A stretch of DNA of 49,064 nt from Thermoplasmata archaeon (GCA_027314165.1 DAHVCH010000018.1:1-49064), one strand, 5' to 3'; positions 24,066 to 32,599 are shown, counted from the first letter of the stretch. Notes: generated from the letters alone by a model not told the origin. Translations and numbers: made by a program.

Positions 24066-26726
24066 ATGGACGGGGCTCCTCCTCGGGTTGCCACCACCGG
24101 CGCGGCGGCCGCGTCCCACGCGAAGCTCCTCCAGCACCGGACGCAGTTGCTGCTCAAGGTGCGCCACCTTCTCCACCGCGAGGTCGCGAAGCGGCAGCGG
24201 GCCGAGCTTCGCGCGGCGCTGGAGTCCGCCGTGACGCGCGTGCTCACCACCTCCTCCAGTTTCAACGATGCGCTCCCCCATCTCCTGAAGGCCCTCTGCC
24301 TGGGGAGCCGTTGGGAAGCAGGGGAGTACTGGGTCCTCGAGCCGTTCCGACAGACGCTCCGCTGGGGAGGGCTTTTCGAGCGGACGGGCCACCCGGTCCC
24401 CGGTCTTCGAGAGGCAAGCTCCAGTGCGGGCCTACCTCAGGGCCAGGGTCTGCAGGGGAAGGTCCTCGCCACCGGCACTGCGACCTGGACCCGCAACGTC
24501 GCGGCGGAGGTCGGCGGACCGCGCGGCTCCGCGCTCAAGAAGGCGGGGATCTCCACGGCCCTCTCGCTCCCGTTCAACAGCGGCGAGGGGACCACCGGCG
24601 TCCTCACGCTGTACCGGAAAGACGACGCGCTGGAGTCCCCCTCGGACGTGGATTACCTCCGCCGCGTCCTGGACCAGGTGGCCCGTCTCGGCGCCTGGAA
24701 GTGGGGGGCGGGGGCCGAGGCCGAGCTCGAGTCGCGCATGCGGGCCTTCGTCGAGTCCTACCCCCTCCCGGTCTTTGTCTGCGACCCCTCCGGACGGATC
24801 CAGTTCCATTCCGACTCTGCCTACAAGCTCCTGGGCGACGAGCTCACCTCGAGCACCGCGACGGTCCACGATCTCCCGAGAGCGCTCCCGCTCTACATCG
24901 CGGGCGGGAAGGACATCTACCCGGTGGAGAAGCTACCTTTCGTCCGGGCGCTCCATGGGGAGGCCTCGTACGCGGACGATCTCGAGGTCCGGCGTGACGG
25001 CCGCTCCTCGTTCATGGAGGCCTGGTCCTCTCCTCTGCGGGGCAGGAACGGGGACGTCGAGTACGCGATCGGTGTCGTGATCAACACCACCGCCCTTCGC
25101 CGGCAGCGCGAGGAGCTCGAGCAGGCGCGGGAGGCGGCCCAGGCTGCGGACCGGGCCAAGAGCGACTTCCTCTCGCGCATGAGCCACGAGATCCGGACGC
25201 CGCTGAACGCCATCCTCGGGTCCGTGGACCTCCTGTGGGAGACGCCCCTCACCCAGGACCAGCAGGAGTACGTCCGCCTGTGCCGCGACGCCGGCCAGGG
25301 GCTCATGAGCCTCATCTCCAACGTCCTCGACCTCTCCCGGGTCGAGGCGGGTAAGCTCGAGCTGGCGGAGACCCCCTTCGGGCTCGAGGACTTCGTCGAG
25401 CGCACCATCGAGCTCTTCTCGCTGCGCGCTCACCAGAAGGGGCTCGAGCTCACCTCCTACGTCGAGCCCGGGGTGCCCGAGCGCATCGTCGGCGACCCGG
25501 TCCGCCTGCGCCAGATCCTGGTGAACCTCATGGGCAACGCGCTCAAGTTCACGGACAAGGGGCACATCTCCGTCCGCGTTCGCAGGGATCCGGGCTCGGA
25601 CGACCCGGGGCGGCTCCTCTTCATGGTCCAGGACACCGGCATCGGCATCCCTCCCGACCGGAAGCAGGCCATCTTCGAACGGTTCGTCCAGGCCTCGTCG
25701 TCGACCGCGGCGGAGTATGGGGGCAGCGGGCTCGGTCTCACCATCACGAAGCACCTGGTGGAGCTCATGGGGGGACGGGTCTGGGTCGAGAGCTCCGAGG
25801 GGGAGGGCAGCACCTTCTCGTTCATCATCCAGGTCAAGGTGGCCCAGGGCTCCCCGCTCCGGTCGGCCCGGCCCGAGCTCAAGGGGCTCAAGGTCCTCGT
25901 CGCCGACGGCTCCGCCGTGGACCGCCAGGCGATCCACGGAATGCTCGAGGAGCACGCCTCCTCGGTGGGGCTCGCCGAGAGCGGGAAGGACGCGCTGACG
26001 GAGTACGCCCGCGCCCGGGAGGAGGGCGCTCCCTACCAGATCGTCCTGCTATCGGACCGGCTGGGAGACCAGGGCACGATGGTCGTGGCCAAGGCCATCG
26101 CGGAAGAAGGGTCCGCGGCCCACGTCGTCTTCCTCCCGAGCCCGGGCAAGGCGAAGGAGGCCGCCCCGGCGCTACGGGAACTGGGCATCGTCAACGTGCT
26201 CTCGAAACCGCTGGAGCGCGCCGCCTTCCTGGCCACGGTCTCGAACGCGGCGCGGGCGGCCAAGGTGCTGCCTCGGCCCCCGCGGCGGATCGCTCGGGGG
26301 ACCGGCACCGTCGTCGTGCCCAACCTGGAGGGGCTCCGGCTCCTGGTCGCCGAGGACAGCGAGGACAACCGCTTCCTGCTCCAGCGCTTCCTCCGCAACA
26401 CGGCCTGCCGCATCGAGGTCGCGGAGAACGGCAAGGTCGCGCTGGACAAGTTCACCCGAGGCGAGTACGACCTCGTGCTGATGGACCTGCAGATGCCGTT
26501 CATGGACGGCTACAGCGCCACGCGCGCCATCCGGGAGTGGGAGCGCAAGCGCGGGCTCGCACCCACGCCGATCATCGCGCTCAGCGCCTACGCGATCAAG
26601 GAAGAGATCGAGAAGAGCCTCCAGGCCGGATGCGACGCCCACATCACCAAGCCCATCGACAAGGCGAAGCTGTTCGAGATCCTGGGGAACTACAGTCGCC
26701 GGGCCGAGGCGGAGGGCTCCGCATGA
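24066..26726 (+). CDS. Hybrid sensor histidine kinase, GAF-PAS-HisKA-HATPase-REC-REC
   Basis: 886-residue soluble kinase with no membrane segment. A short N-terminal coil is followed by a GAF-like domain (about 60-210), a PAS domain (225-345), HisKA with SHEIRTPLN (His374), and an ATPase domain with the N box (Asn487/Asn491), DTGIGIP (523-529) and GGSGLGLTI. Two receivers follow. REC1 (608-725) is divergent: VADGS lacks one of the acidic pair and the Asp664 region reads LLSDRLGD without the usual Met-Pro. REC2 (757-875) is complete, with AEDSEDN, Asp807 in LVLMDLQMP, and TKP Lys862. The stop overlaps the start of an HPt gene, indicating a multi-step phosphorelay. Confidence 0.93.
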   Translation: MDGAPPRVATTGAAAASHAKLLQHRTQLLLKVRHLLHREVAKRQRAELRAALESAVTRVLTTSSSFNDALPHLLKALCLGSRWEAGEYWVLEPFRQTLRWGGLFERTGHPVPGLREASSSAGLPQGQGLQGKVLATGTATWTRNVAAEVGGPRGSALKKAGISTALSLPFNSGEGTTGVLTLYRKDDALESPSDVDYLRRVLDQVARLGAWKWGAGAEAELESRMRAFVESYPLPVFVCDPSGRIQFHSDSAYKLLGDELTSSTATVHDLPRALPLYIAGGKDIYPVEKLPFVRALHGEASYADDLEVRRDGRSSFMEAWSSPLRGRNGDVEYAIGVVINTTALRRQREELEQAREAAQAADRAKSDFLSRMSHEIRTPLNAILGSVDLLWETPLTQDQQEYVRLCRDAGQGLMSLISNVLDLSRVEAGKLELAETPFGLEDFVERTIELFSLRAHQKGLELTSYVEPGVPERIVGDPVRLRQILVNLMGNALKFTDKGHISVRVRRDPGSDDPGRLLFMVQDTGIGIPPDRKQAIFERFVQASSSTAAEYGGSGLGLTITKHLVELMGGRVWVESSEGEGSTFSFIIQVKVAQGSPLRSARPELKGLKVLVADGSAVDRQAIHGMLEEHASSVGLAESGKDALTEYARAREEGAPYQIVLLSDRLGDQGTMVVAKAIAEEGSAAHVVFLPSPGKAKEAAPALRELGIVNVLSKPLERAAFLATVSNAARAAKVLPRPPRRIARGTGTVVVPNLEGLRLLVAEDSEDNRFLLQRFLRNTACRIEVAENGKVALDKFTRGEYDLVLMDLQMPFMDGYSATRAIREWERKRGLAPTPIIALSAYAIKEEIEKSLQAGCDAHITKPIDKAKLFEILGNYSRRAEAEGSA

Positions 26727-27100
26727 GCGACGAGGACGATCTGCCGGCGTCCTCCGGGGGCCCCGCGGCCCCGAGGGAGGGCGAGGGCCCGCCAGGTTCC
26801 TCCGAGCACTTCCGCGTCCAGGTCGATGAGGACCTGGCGGACCTGGTCCCCCAGTACCTGGAGAACCGGAAGAAGGACATCCTGAAGATCCGCGCGGCGC
26901 TCGACGCCCAGGATTTCCAGGTCGTCCGGGTGGTCGGCCACTCCATGGCCGGGAGCGGCGGGGGCTACGGATTCCCGGGGATCACGCGGATCGGCCGGAA
27001 CATCGAGAAGTACGCGATGGAGCAGGACGCCGACGCGGCGCGCGCCTCCGTGAGGGAGCTCGAGCTCTACCTCTCACGCGTGGTGGTGGAGTACGTCTGA
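26723..27100 (+). CDS. Histidine phosphotransfer (HPt) protein
   Basis: 125 residues; a Pro/Gly/Glu-rich 28-residue N-terminus precedes a helical bundle. The phosphoacceptor motif is VGHSMAGSGGGYGF with His73, comparable to the HPt consensus in which His-x2-x-Gly-Ser/Asn precedes a Gly-aromatic turn. The ATG at 26723 overlaps the kinase stop by four bases (ATGA), so it is made with the hybrid kinase and should accept phosphate from REC2 and pass it to a separate response regulator. The only stand-alone receiver in the window is at 33299-34036. Confidence 0.85.
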   Translation: MSDEDDLPASSGGPAAPREGEGPPGSSEHFRVQVDEDLADLVPQYLENRKKDILKIRAALDAQDFQVVRVVGHSMAGSGGGYGFPGITRIGRNIEKYAMEQDADAARASVRELELYLSRVVVEYV

Positions 27101-27215
27101 GGTCCTTCCGGGAAGCGGCGCCCCACGAGGGTACCCGAGGGCCCCGGTCCCCGGACCCTTGGCGCCGCGCACGGACGTGGCCCGGCCGGGCCTTGCCAGG
27201 CTGGGCGTTGGGCGG

Positions 27216-28352
27216 CTAGATCTTCGAGCAGGTCATGCACGTCAGGATGCGGACGCCATCCCCCCTCGGGATCCGGAGACGGGAGCCGCATCGGTGGCAG
27301 AGGAGCGGGTCATGGGTCGCGACGCGACCGGACCACGCCGGGGTTGAGGGGCTCAACTGGTCCGTGGAGGGCTCGCTCCTCGCCTTCCACGCGGTCGCCG
27401 CGAGGAGGGCGACCAGGATGGTCCCGCCCACGATCGCGCCCAGGACCTCGGGCGTGAAGAGCCAGGCCAGCGGGCTCGACGTCGAGAAGGCGCCGCTGTG
27501 GAGCGAGATGGTCGGGTCGTAGAACAGGGCCGAGTACCCTCCCTGGACCCCCGAGAAGAGCAGGTGAACCTCGGAGTTCTGGTGGTCGTCGGAGACGAGC
27601 ACCGAGGGGACGACCGTCGCGGTCGCGGTGCTTCCCGAGGCCGTCGTGACCGTCGCGGAGGGGGCCCAGGTCAGGTTCGCGACAGGGCTTCCCGTCGCGT
27701 TGGACCCCTCGGTGATCCCGTCCGCTCCCGAGCTGCTCTCGATCTCCGTCGCGTCAGCCGCCTGCACGCGCAGCCCAAGCCCCAACGAGTCGTTCACGGA
27801 GGCCCAGGGCCATCCGTGGGCGGAGACGTCGAACTTGACGGACCACGGCGAACCGGAGCTGGACTGGAACAGGTGGAAGGTCAGGACGACCGCGACCGAC
27901 CCCATCGTGCCCTCGCTGCTGTCCGGCAGCTCGGAGGAGTTCCACGGCACGCTCACCGGACCGACCGGGACGGAACCCGAGAGGTTCACCTCCACCCCGT
28001 TGCTCGTCGCGGACCAGTTGTGCGTCCAGGCCGAGGTCGCCTCGGTGAGGGCGGCTAGGGCGACCACGTTCCCGTTCGGAGCGACCTCGGCCAGCGCGTT
28101 GGCCTGGACCGAGACGTTCACCCGGCCATCCTGGGTCGACGAGACGTAGAACGAAGGCTCCTCTCCCCCGAACGTGAGATTGATGACGCCGTTCGACCAG
28201 GTCAGGGCGGCCGGATGCTCACTGTCCTGTGCGGGGTGGTAGGTCGTGCCCGCCGCCGCGAGGGGGGAGAACAGCGCCAGCGAGGCCACGAGCGCGGTGG
28301 CCAGAAGGGTGGTCCGGAGGTGGAGGGCGGAGCGGGGTCGGGTCTGCGTCAT
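27216..28352 (-). CDS. Secreted, membrane-anchored protein with cytoplasmic zinc ribbon
   Basis: 378 residues from the ATG at 28352. A signal peptide (about 12-33, TLLATALVASLALFSPLAAAG) leads to a beta-rich extracellular domain of roughly 260 residues with many Asn-x-Ser/Thr sites. One membrane helix (LGAIVGGTILVALLAATAW, about 300-318) follows, and a C-terminal zinc ribbon with CHRCG and CMTC, which should lie in the cytoplasm. I recognise no family for the outer domain. It lies downstream of the tandem winged-helix regulator and has its own promoter containing the 35-bp motif at 28394-28428. Confidence 0.65.
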   Translation of the reverse strand: MTQTRPRSALHLRTTLLATALVASLALFSPLAAAGTTYHPAQDSEHPAALTWSNGVINLTFGGEEPSFYVSSTQDGRVNVSVQANALAEVAPNGNVVALAALTEATSAWTHNWSATSNGVEVNLSGSVPVGPVSVPWNSSELPDSSEGTMGSVAVVLTFHLFQSSSGSPWSVKFDVSAHGWPWASVNDSLGLGLRVQAADATEIESSSGADGITEGSNATGSPVANLTWAPSATVTTASGSTATATVVPSVLVSDDHQNSEVHLLFSGVQGGYSALFYDPTISLHSGAFSTSSPLAWLFTPEVLGAIVGGTILVALLAATAWKARSEPSTDQLSPSTPAWSGRVATHDPLLCHRCGSRLRIPRGDGVRILTCMTCSKI

Positions 28353-28393
28353 GGAGGTCCCTGCATGCGAGTAACGACCCGGGGATACCCACC

Positions 28394-28428
28394 GCTTTTG
28401 GTGCGTGGCCCGAACCGACTGGTGCAAG
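28394..28428 (-). promoter_or_regulatory. 35-bp promoter motif, copy 1
   Basis: Minus-strand copy of a motif that recurs at 29420-29454 with 30 of 35 bases identical and no gaps. It begins CTTGCACCAGTC, has a central GTTCGG, and ends CCAAAAGC. The last part may be the core promoter, since it lies 41 nt before the ATG at 28352. The conserved first two thirds would then be an activator or repressor site. Confidence 0.6.
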
Positions 28429-28543
28429 GGCCATGGAGAGCTCCTCCCTCGGTCATGATCGGGACCGGCTCCGGTCTCCCCGCCGGCACGGCCTGGGTGG
28501 GTGTGCGCCTCACCCGGAACGCCCCCCTCTCGCCCACCGTCTC

Positions 28544-29068
28544 TCACTCCCGGAACAGTCCGCTCCAGACGGAGACGAACTGGTCCACCAGGCGGTCCTC
28601 GAAGCTCTCCCCGTAGCGCTTCAAGAGCTCCGCGAGACGCGCCGGGTCCCGAGGCTGGTAGTGCGGGACGTTCTCCTTGCGGACCACCTCTAGGACGCCG
28701 AGGTCGATCATGTGGTGCATGTGGAAGGACACCGTCGACTTGCTGAGCCCCACCCGCTCGACGACCTCAGGGAACGATAGCGACTGCGCGCCGACGAGCG
28801 TCACGAGGATCCGGCGCTCCGTGGTGCTCCTGAGCAGCGAGAGGGTCTTCCGGTCCTCCCAGGTGATCTCCGGGAGGAAGTAGTAGTCGCGACGGCCCCC
28901 TCGCTCCCGGCGGAGCACGCCGGCGTCCGTGAGGGTGCGGAGATGGTGCGCCGTCTCCCCCCAGCCCAGCCCCAGGGCCCGCTGCAGGTCCCGTGCGCCG
29001 ATGCCCGGCCTCTCGCGCACCCGCTCGTAGATGCGGCGGCGGGTCGGGTGCTGGAGCAGTTCCTCCAT
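28544..29068 (-). CDS. Tandem winged-helix transcription regulator, ArsR-like
   Basis: 174 residues containing two winged helices. The first runs from HPTRRRIYERVRERPGIG through GWGETAHHLRTLTDAGV to a wing with GGRRDYYFLP. The second has TERRILVTLVGAQSLSFPEV and VGLSKSTVSFHMHHMIDLGV. Tandem ArsR-like winged helices of this kind are common in Thermoplasmatota and related archaea. There is no visible ligand domain. It follows a small membrane protein by 11 nt, so the two are cotranscribed. Genes on both sides share a 35-bp upstream motif, which makes this regulator the obvious candidate to bind it; that is inference. Confidence 0.82.
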   Translation of the reverse strand: MEELLQHPTRRRIYERVRERPGIGARDLQRALGLGWGETAHHLRTLTDAGVLRRERGGRRDYYFLPEITWEDRKTLSLLRSTTERRILVTLVGAQSLSFPEVVERVGLSKSTVSFHMHHMIDLGVLEVVRKENVPHYQPRDPARLAELLKRYGESFEDRLVDQFVSVWSGLFRE

Positions 29069-29079
29069 GCTTCACGACT

Positions 29080-29367
29080 TTACGAGGAACTTCGCGCCCG
29101 TCCACGGACCATGGAGACGTAGAGCAGGCCCGTGGCGGCCACCAGAAGAAGGAGCGGGAGGGGCTCCACCTGGAAGGGCCCGCCGTAGAGCGGGGAGACC
29201 GCCCCGAGCACCGCGAGGCCGCCGACCAGGGCCAGCAGGAAGAACGCGCCTCCCACCAGGTAGAGACGTCCGTCGTCGTACCGCCGCGCCGCCAGCTCCG
29301 CGATGACGCCCAAGGTCCCCGAGATCCCGAGAAGGAGCACGGCGAGGAGCACGCTGGGCCATTCCAT
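29080..29367 (-). CDS. Small three-TM membrane protein
   Basis: 95 residues with three hydrophobic segments (about 4-24, 37-58, 68-86) and a short loop containing RRYDDGRLY. No family recognised. It is 11 nt upstream of the tandem winged-helix gene on the same strand, so it may act as a membrane partner or sensor for that regulator. The ATG at 29367 is preceded by GATACT about 27 nt upstream and CTATAG about 40 nt upstream as possible promoter elements. Confidence 0.6.
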   Translation of the reverse strand: MEWPSVLLAVLLLGISGTLGVIAELAARRYDDGRLYLVGGAFFLLALVGGLAVLGAVSPLYGGPFQVEPLPLLLLVAATGLLYVSMVRGRARSSS

Positions 29368-29419
29368 GGTGGGACGGACAAGGGCCCAGTATCTCTGCCT
29401 TCCCTATAGACGACCGGGG

Positions 29420-29454
29420 CTTGCACCAGTCCGTTCGGACCTTGCGCCAAAAGC
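29420..29454 (+). promoter_or_regulatory. 35-bp promoter motif, copy 2
   Basis: Plus-strand copy of the motif at 28394-28428, differing at five positions. It ends 35 nt before the ATG at 29490 of the beta-propeller gene. Its centre, GTCCGTTCGGAC, is a near-perfect inverted repeat. The minus-strand small membrane protein gene starts 52 nt away on the other side and may share the control region. Confidence 0.6.
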
Positions 29455-29489
29455 AAGGTCCCTCCGGCGTGGCAAGGGGATGCGTGGAA

Positions 29490-31289
29490 ATGATGGCGAC
29501 GGCACTTCACGAAGCGCAGGACGTTCGGACGTTCGAGTGGACAGAGGGGGTTGCGGTCGGTTCCCCGCGGGACGCGGGGGACCGGTGGGCAGGCCGCGGA
29601 CCAAGGCCCGGACCGGCGGCCTCCCGGAGGGGACGGCCGAGTGCGGGGGCTCTGGCCCTCGCCCTGGTCGCCTTCGCGGTCCTCGGGATAGGGGGCGCCC
29701 TCGGGACGCCCCTGGGGCCGACCCACGGGCCGGCCATCCCCCAGACGTCGTTCCCCGCTTCTACCGCGGCCTCCTCCTGGCCGCAGTTCCACGGGGACCC
29801 CATGCTCGACGGCGTCTCGACCTCCGTGGCCCCGGCCGGGACGGTCCTCTACACGGTGGACCTCTCGAAAGCGCTCGGGGGGCTCCCCGGTAACCCGCTC
29901 GGGAACGACTACCCCTACCAATCTTCTCCCTCCACGGACGGTAGCGCGGTCGCCGTCCCGCTCGACAACACGGTACTGACCGTCTCCGCGTCCAACGGAG
30001 CGCTGCTCTGGCAGCGGACCCTCCCCGGAGGGAACGGCAGCGGACCGGTCGTCAACACTCCTCTGTGGTCCAACGGGCAGATCATCCTCGGCCAGGACGG
30101 GGCGCCGAACAACCTCGTCGCGCTCGACGCGAACAACGGCACCGTGGCCTGGTCGCTACAGACCCCCGGGGGCGGCAATCCTGAGGCGAGCTCCGTCACC
30201 GACGTCGCTGGTCTCCTCACCGTCGCCGACCTCAACGGGGGGTTCTTCCTGCGCCCCGCGAGCGCCCTGGGACCGTGGACCAGTGCGGTCACACCGGGCC
30301 CCGCGGCCTACTTCGCCACGCCGAGCTTCGCGGTCGTGGCGGGCGGCGGTCCCACGATCATCCTGCCCGACCGTGGGAACCGGTCCCTTGACGCCTTCAC
30401 TCCGGGCGGCACCATGCTGCCCGGGTTCCCGCTCGCGCCCCGCCAGCCGCTGGACAAGCTGTTCTCCTCCGCGGCCATCGTGAACCTGACGGACCCCACC
30501 GGCGGTGGGACGTCGACCTGGGCCATCTTCGGGGGAGAGGGGGGAGCGGCCGCTCCGAGCCACGTCTACGCGGTGGACCTCTCCTCGCCTTCCGGCATCC
30601 TCGCATTGACGGTCCCCGCGCTGGGCACCGGGGACTCGGGCGTTCGCGGAACTCCCGCCGTCGTCGCGACGGGCGCGATCATCTCGATCTACTTCGGTAC
30701 CCGGGGAGGGGGGGTCTCGCATGTGGACCTCAGCCCCTTCGCGGCCGGCGGTCCGAGCTGGAACTGGGTGTGGAACCAGAGCACCGCCGGACCCATCGAC
30801 GCCTCCCCCGTGATCGTCGGCAGCGAGGTCCTGGTCCCCTCCGAGGACGGTTCGCTCTACGCGTTCGCCCTGACCGACGGCACGCTGCTCTGGAGGGTGA
30901 GCACGGGAGCGCCGCTCTACGCGAGCCCGGCCGTCGCGGGCGGGACCTGCTGGGTCGTGAACGCGAACGGCGTCCTCACCGCGGTCGGCGGCGTCCTTGC
31001 CACCACCCCTCCGGGCGGGGGCGGCACCACGCCCAAGTCCACGTCGATCACCTCGAACGCTGCCCTCTGGACCGCGGTCGCCGCCGTGGTGGCGATCCTC
31101 GTGCTGGCCCTCCTCGTGGTGTATCTTAGGCGACGAGGGAAGCACGGGAGTGGGAGCAAGCCCGCCTCGCCGCCGCCTGCGTCCACGGCGACCCCGGGGA
31201 GTTCCCCCTCGACCTGGGCTCCTTCTCCCGGTCCGGGGTCACCGTCCTCCTCTTCTGCCCCAGCGTCCTCACCCCCGGGGAGCCCATGA
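29490..31289 (+). CDS. Surface-anchored PQQ-type beta-propeller protein
   Basis: 599 residues from ATG 29490. A cytoplasmic basic leader precedes the signal anchor (LALALVAFAVLGIGGAL, about 54-70). The exported domain repeats PQQ-like blades: GNDYPYQSSPSTDGSAV then LTVSASNGALLWQRTL, LVALDANNGTVAWSL, and near the end YAFALTDGTLLWRVSTG. A membrane helix (TAVAAVVAILVLALLVVYL) and a Ser/Pro/Gly-rich C-terminal tail close it. Such propellers often serve as binding scaffolds; no enzyme residues are recognised. I chose 29490 rather than an upstream TTG at 29421 since that would lie inside the promoter motif. Confidence 0.75.
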   Translation: MMATALHEAQDVRTFEWTEGVAVGSPRDAGDRWAGRGPRPGPAASRRGRPSAGALALALVAFAVLGIGGALGTPLGPTHGPAIPQTSFPASTAASSWPQFHGDPMLDGVSTSVAPAGTVLYTVDLSKALGGLPGNPLGNDYPYQSSPSTDGSAVAVPLDNTVLTVSASNGALLWQRTLPGGNGSGPVVNTPLWSNGQIILGQDGAPNNLVALDANNGTVAWSLQTPGGGNPEASSVTDVAGLLTVADLNGGFFLRPASALGPWTSAVTPGPAAYFATPSFAVVAGGGPTIILPDRGNRSLDAFTPGGTMLPGFPLAPRQPLDKLFSSAAIVNLTDPTGGGTSTWAIFGGEGGAAAPSHVYAVDLSSPSGILALTVPALGTGDSGVRGTPAVVATGAIISIYFGTRGGGVSHVDLSPFAAGGPSWNWVWNQSTAGPIDASPVIVGSEVLVPSEDGSLYAFALTDGTLLWRVSTGAPLYASPAVAGGTCWVVNANGVLTAVGGVLATTPPGGGGTTPKSTSITSNAALWTAVAAVVAILVLALLVVYLRRRGKHGSGSKPASPPPASTATPGSSPSTWAPSPGPGSPSSSSAPASSPPGSP

Positions 31290-31420
31290 CCGGATCTAGC
31301 AACAACCCCGCGGGCCGATCGAACGGGGGGAGCTGAGTTGGCGGGTACGCCACCTCCCTCGCCACCCCCCTCCGCACCCTCCCAGTTCTCCCCAGGGCCC
31401 CGGCGCCGCCTACAGGTTCC

Positions 31421-31918
31421 GTGGAACACGCCAACGTGCTCTCCACGCTCGACGTCGGGCGCGTCCTCACGAAGGTGTGGGTCTTCATCGGCGGCCTCGT
31501 CGCCCTCCTCAACCTCGTCTCGATCTTCCTGTCGCTCCTCACCCTGACATTCCCCGGCGGCGGGCTTGGGGGGCTCATCTATGCGATCATCTGGATCGGG
31601 GTCGACCTCGTCATCCTCGGTCTCATCGGTGGCTGGATGTCCGAGCTGAGCGCCGGGCGCTACACCACGGTCAAGGAACCGCTCCTCCTCTGGGGGGTCC
31701 TCGGCCTCATCTTCGGAGTGGTCCCGGGCGTCATCCTGCTCATCGTGTACCTCCGGGTGATGCCCTGGGCGGACAGCCCTCCCATGGCACCCACCCCTCC
31801 TCCGCCGACCCCGGCCCCACCGCCGGCCTCGGCCCCACCGGCGGCCCCGCCCGCACAAGCCGCCTCCGCCCCTCCACCTCCGGCGTCTGGACCGGAAGCC
31901 CCAGCCAAGCCGAGCTGA
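31421..31918 (+). CDS. Small membrane protein with Pro-rich tail
   Basis: 165 residues from GTG 31421. Three or four hydrophobic segments (about 17-43, 50-70, 85-110) are followed by a 45-residue tail of Pro, Ala and Ser. No family recognised. The start is uncertain: a TTG at 31338 has a good GGGGGGAG site before it and opens a Pro-rich frame that resembles this protein's own tail style, but that frame is offset and would need a frameshift near 31400. Codirectional with its neighbours on both sides. Confidence 0.55.
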   Translation: MEHANVLSTLDVGRVLTKVWVFIGGLVALLNLVSIFLSLLTLTFPGGGLGGLIYAIIWIGVDLVILGLIGGWMSELSAGRYTTVKEPLLLWGVLGLIFGVVPGVILLIVYLRVMPWADSPPMAPTPPPPTPAPPPASAPPAAPPAQAASAPPPPASGPEAPAKPS

Positions 31919-31929
31919 GGTGACCTTCC

Positions 31930-32565
31930 ATGGTCTTCGAGAAGCACGAGACCTGGAACTTCCAGTCGCCGGAGGCCTCGAACCTCTTCACCACCGCCTG
32001 GTCGTTCTGGTCCCAGCGGGGATACCAGATGCGGTCCCTGAGCGGCACCAGCTTCCAGGGACGTTCGTTCCAATCGAAGCTGGGGATCCACCGGGTGGTC
32101 GACATCACGGTCGCGCCGGACGGGGGCGGTGCGACCATCCAGATCCACTTCCGGGCCGACGTGAGGGCGGACGTCGCGGCAGGCGGGATCGTCGTCGCGG
32201 TGCTGTTGCTCCCCGTGGCTGTCGCGGGCGCGGCCATCTCGTGGCATGAGTACGAGCGCGACTGGTCGAAGGAGCGCTACGACTTCTGGAACGCCCTGAC
32301 CACGCAGGGACAGGCCCAGCCGTCCCCGTCGACCCGGCCTCCGCCGCTGCCCTCTTCTCCGATCGCCTCCGCGATGGCTCCGCAGCCGCCCCCCCCTCCC
32401 CCCGTCCCCGGTGCCGCCGCGTCGGCCGCCCCCGCCCCTCCAGGGTCCTCGGCCTCCCCGCCCCTCGCTCCCTCGCCCGCGCCGGGCGCCGTCTGTCCGA
32501 AGTGCGGTAAGGCCGTCGCGGGGGAAGGGAAGTTCTGCGCTTCGTGCGGCTCGGCCATTCCCTGA
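31930..32565 (+). CDS. Membrane protein with C-terminal zinc ribbon
   Basis: 211 residues. An N-terminal domain of about 80 residues (FEKHETWNFQSPEASNLF, RGYQMRSLSGTSFQGRSFQ) precedes one membrane helix (about 83-105, AAGGIVVAVLLLPVAVAGA). A Pro/Ala/Ser-rich linker follows and then a zinc ribbon with CPKCG and CASCG at the end. I recognise no family. It starts 11 nt after the preceding small membrane protein, so the two are an operon. Zinc ribbons at protein ends recur in several unrelated proteins of this window. Confidence 0.6.
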   Translation: MVFEKHETWNFQSPEASNLFTTAWSFWSQRGYQMRSLSGTSFQGRSFQSKLGIHRVVDITVAPDGGGATIQIHFRADVRADVAAGGIVVAVLLLPVAVAGAAISWHEYERDWSKERYDFWNALTTQGQAQPSPSTRPPPLPSSPIASAMAPQPPPPPPVPGAAASAAPAPPGSSASPPLAPSPAPGAVCPKCGKAVAGEGKFCASCGSAIP

Positions 32566-32599
32566 CGTGAGCCCCCGTGCGAGGGGCCCGTCCTGCGTC

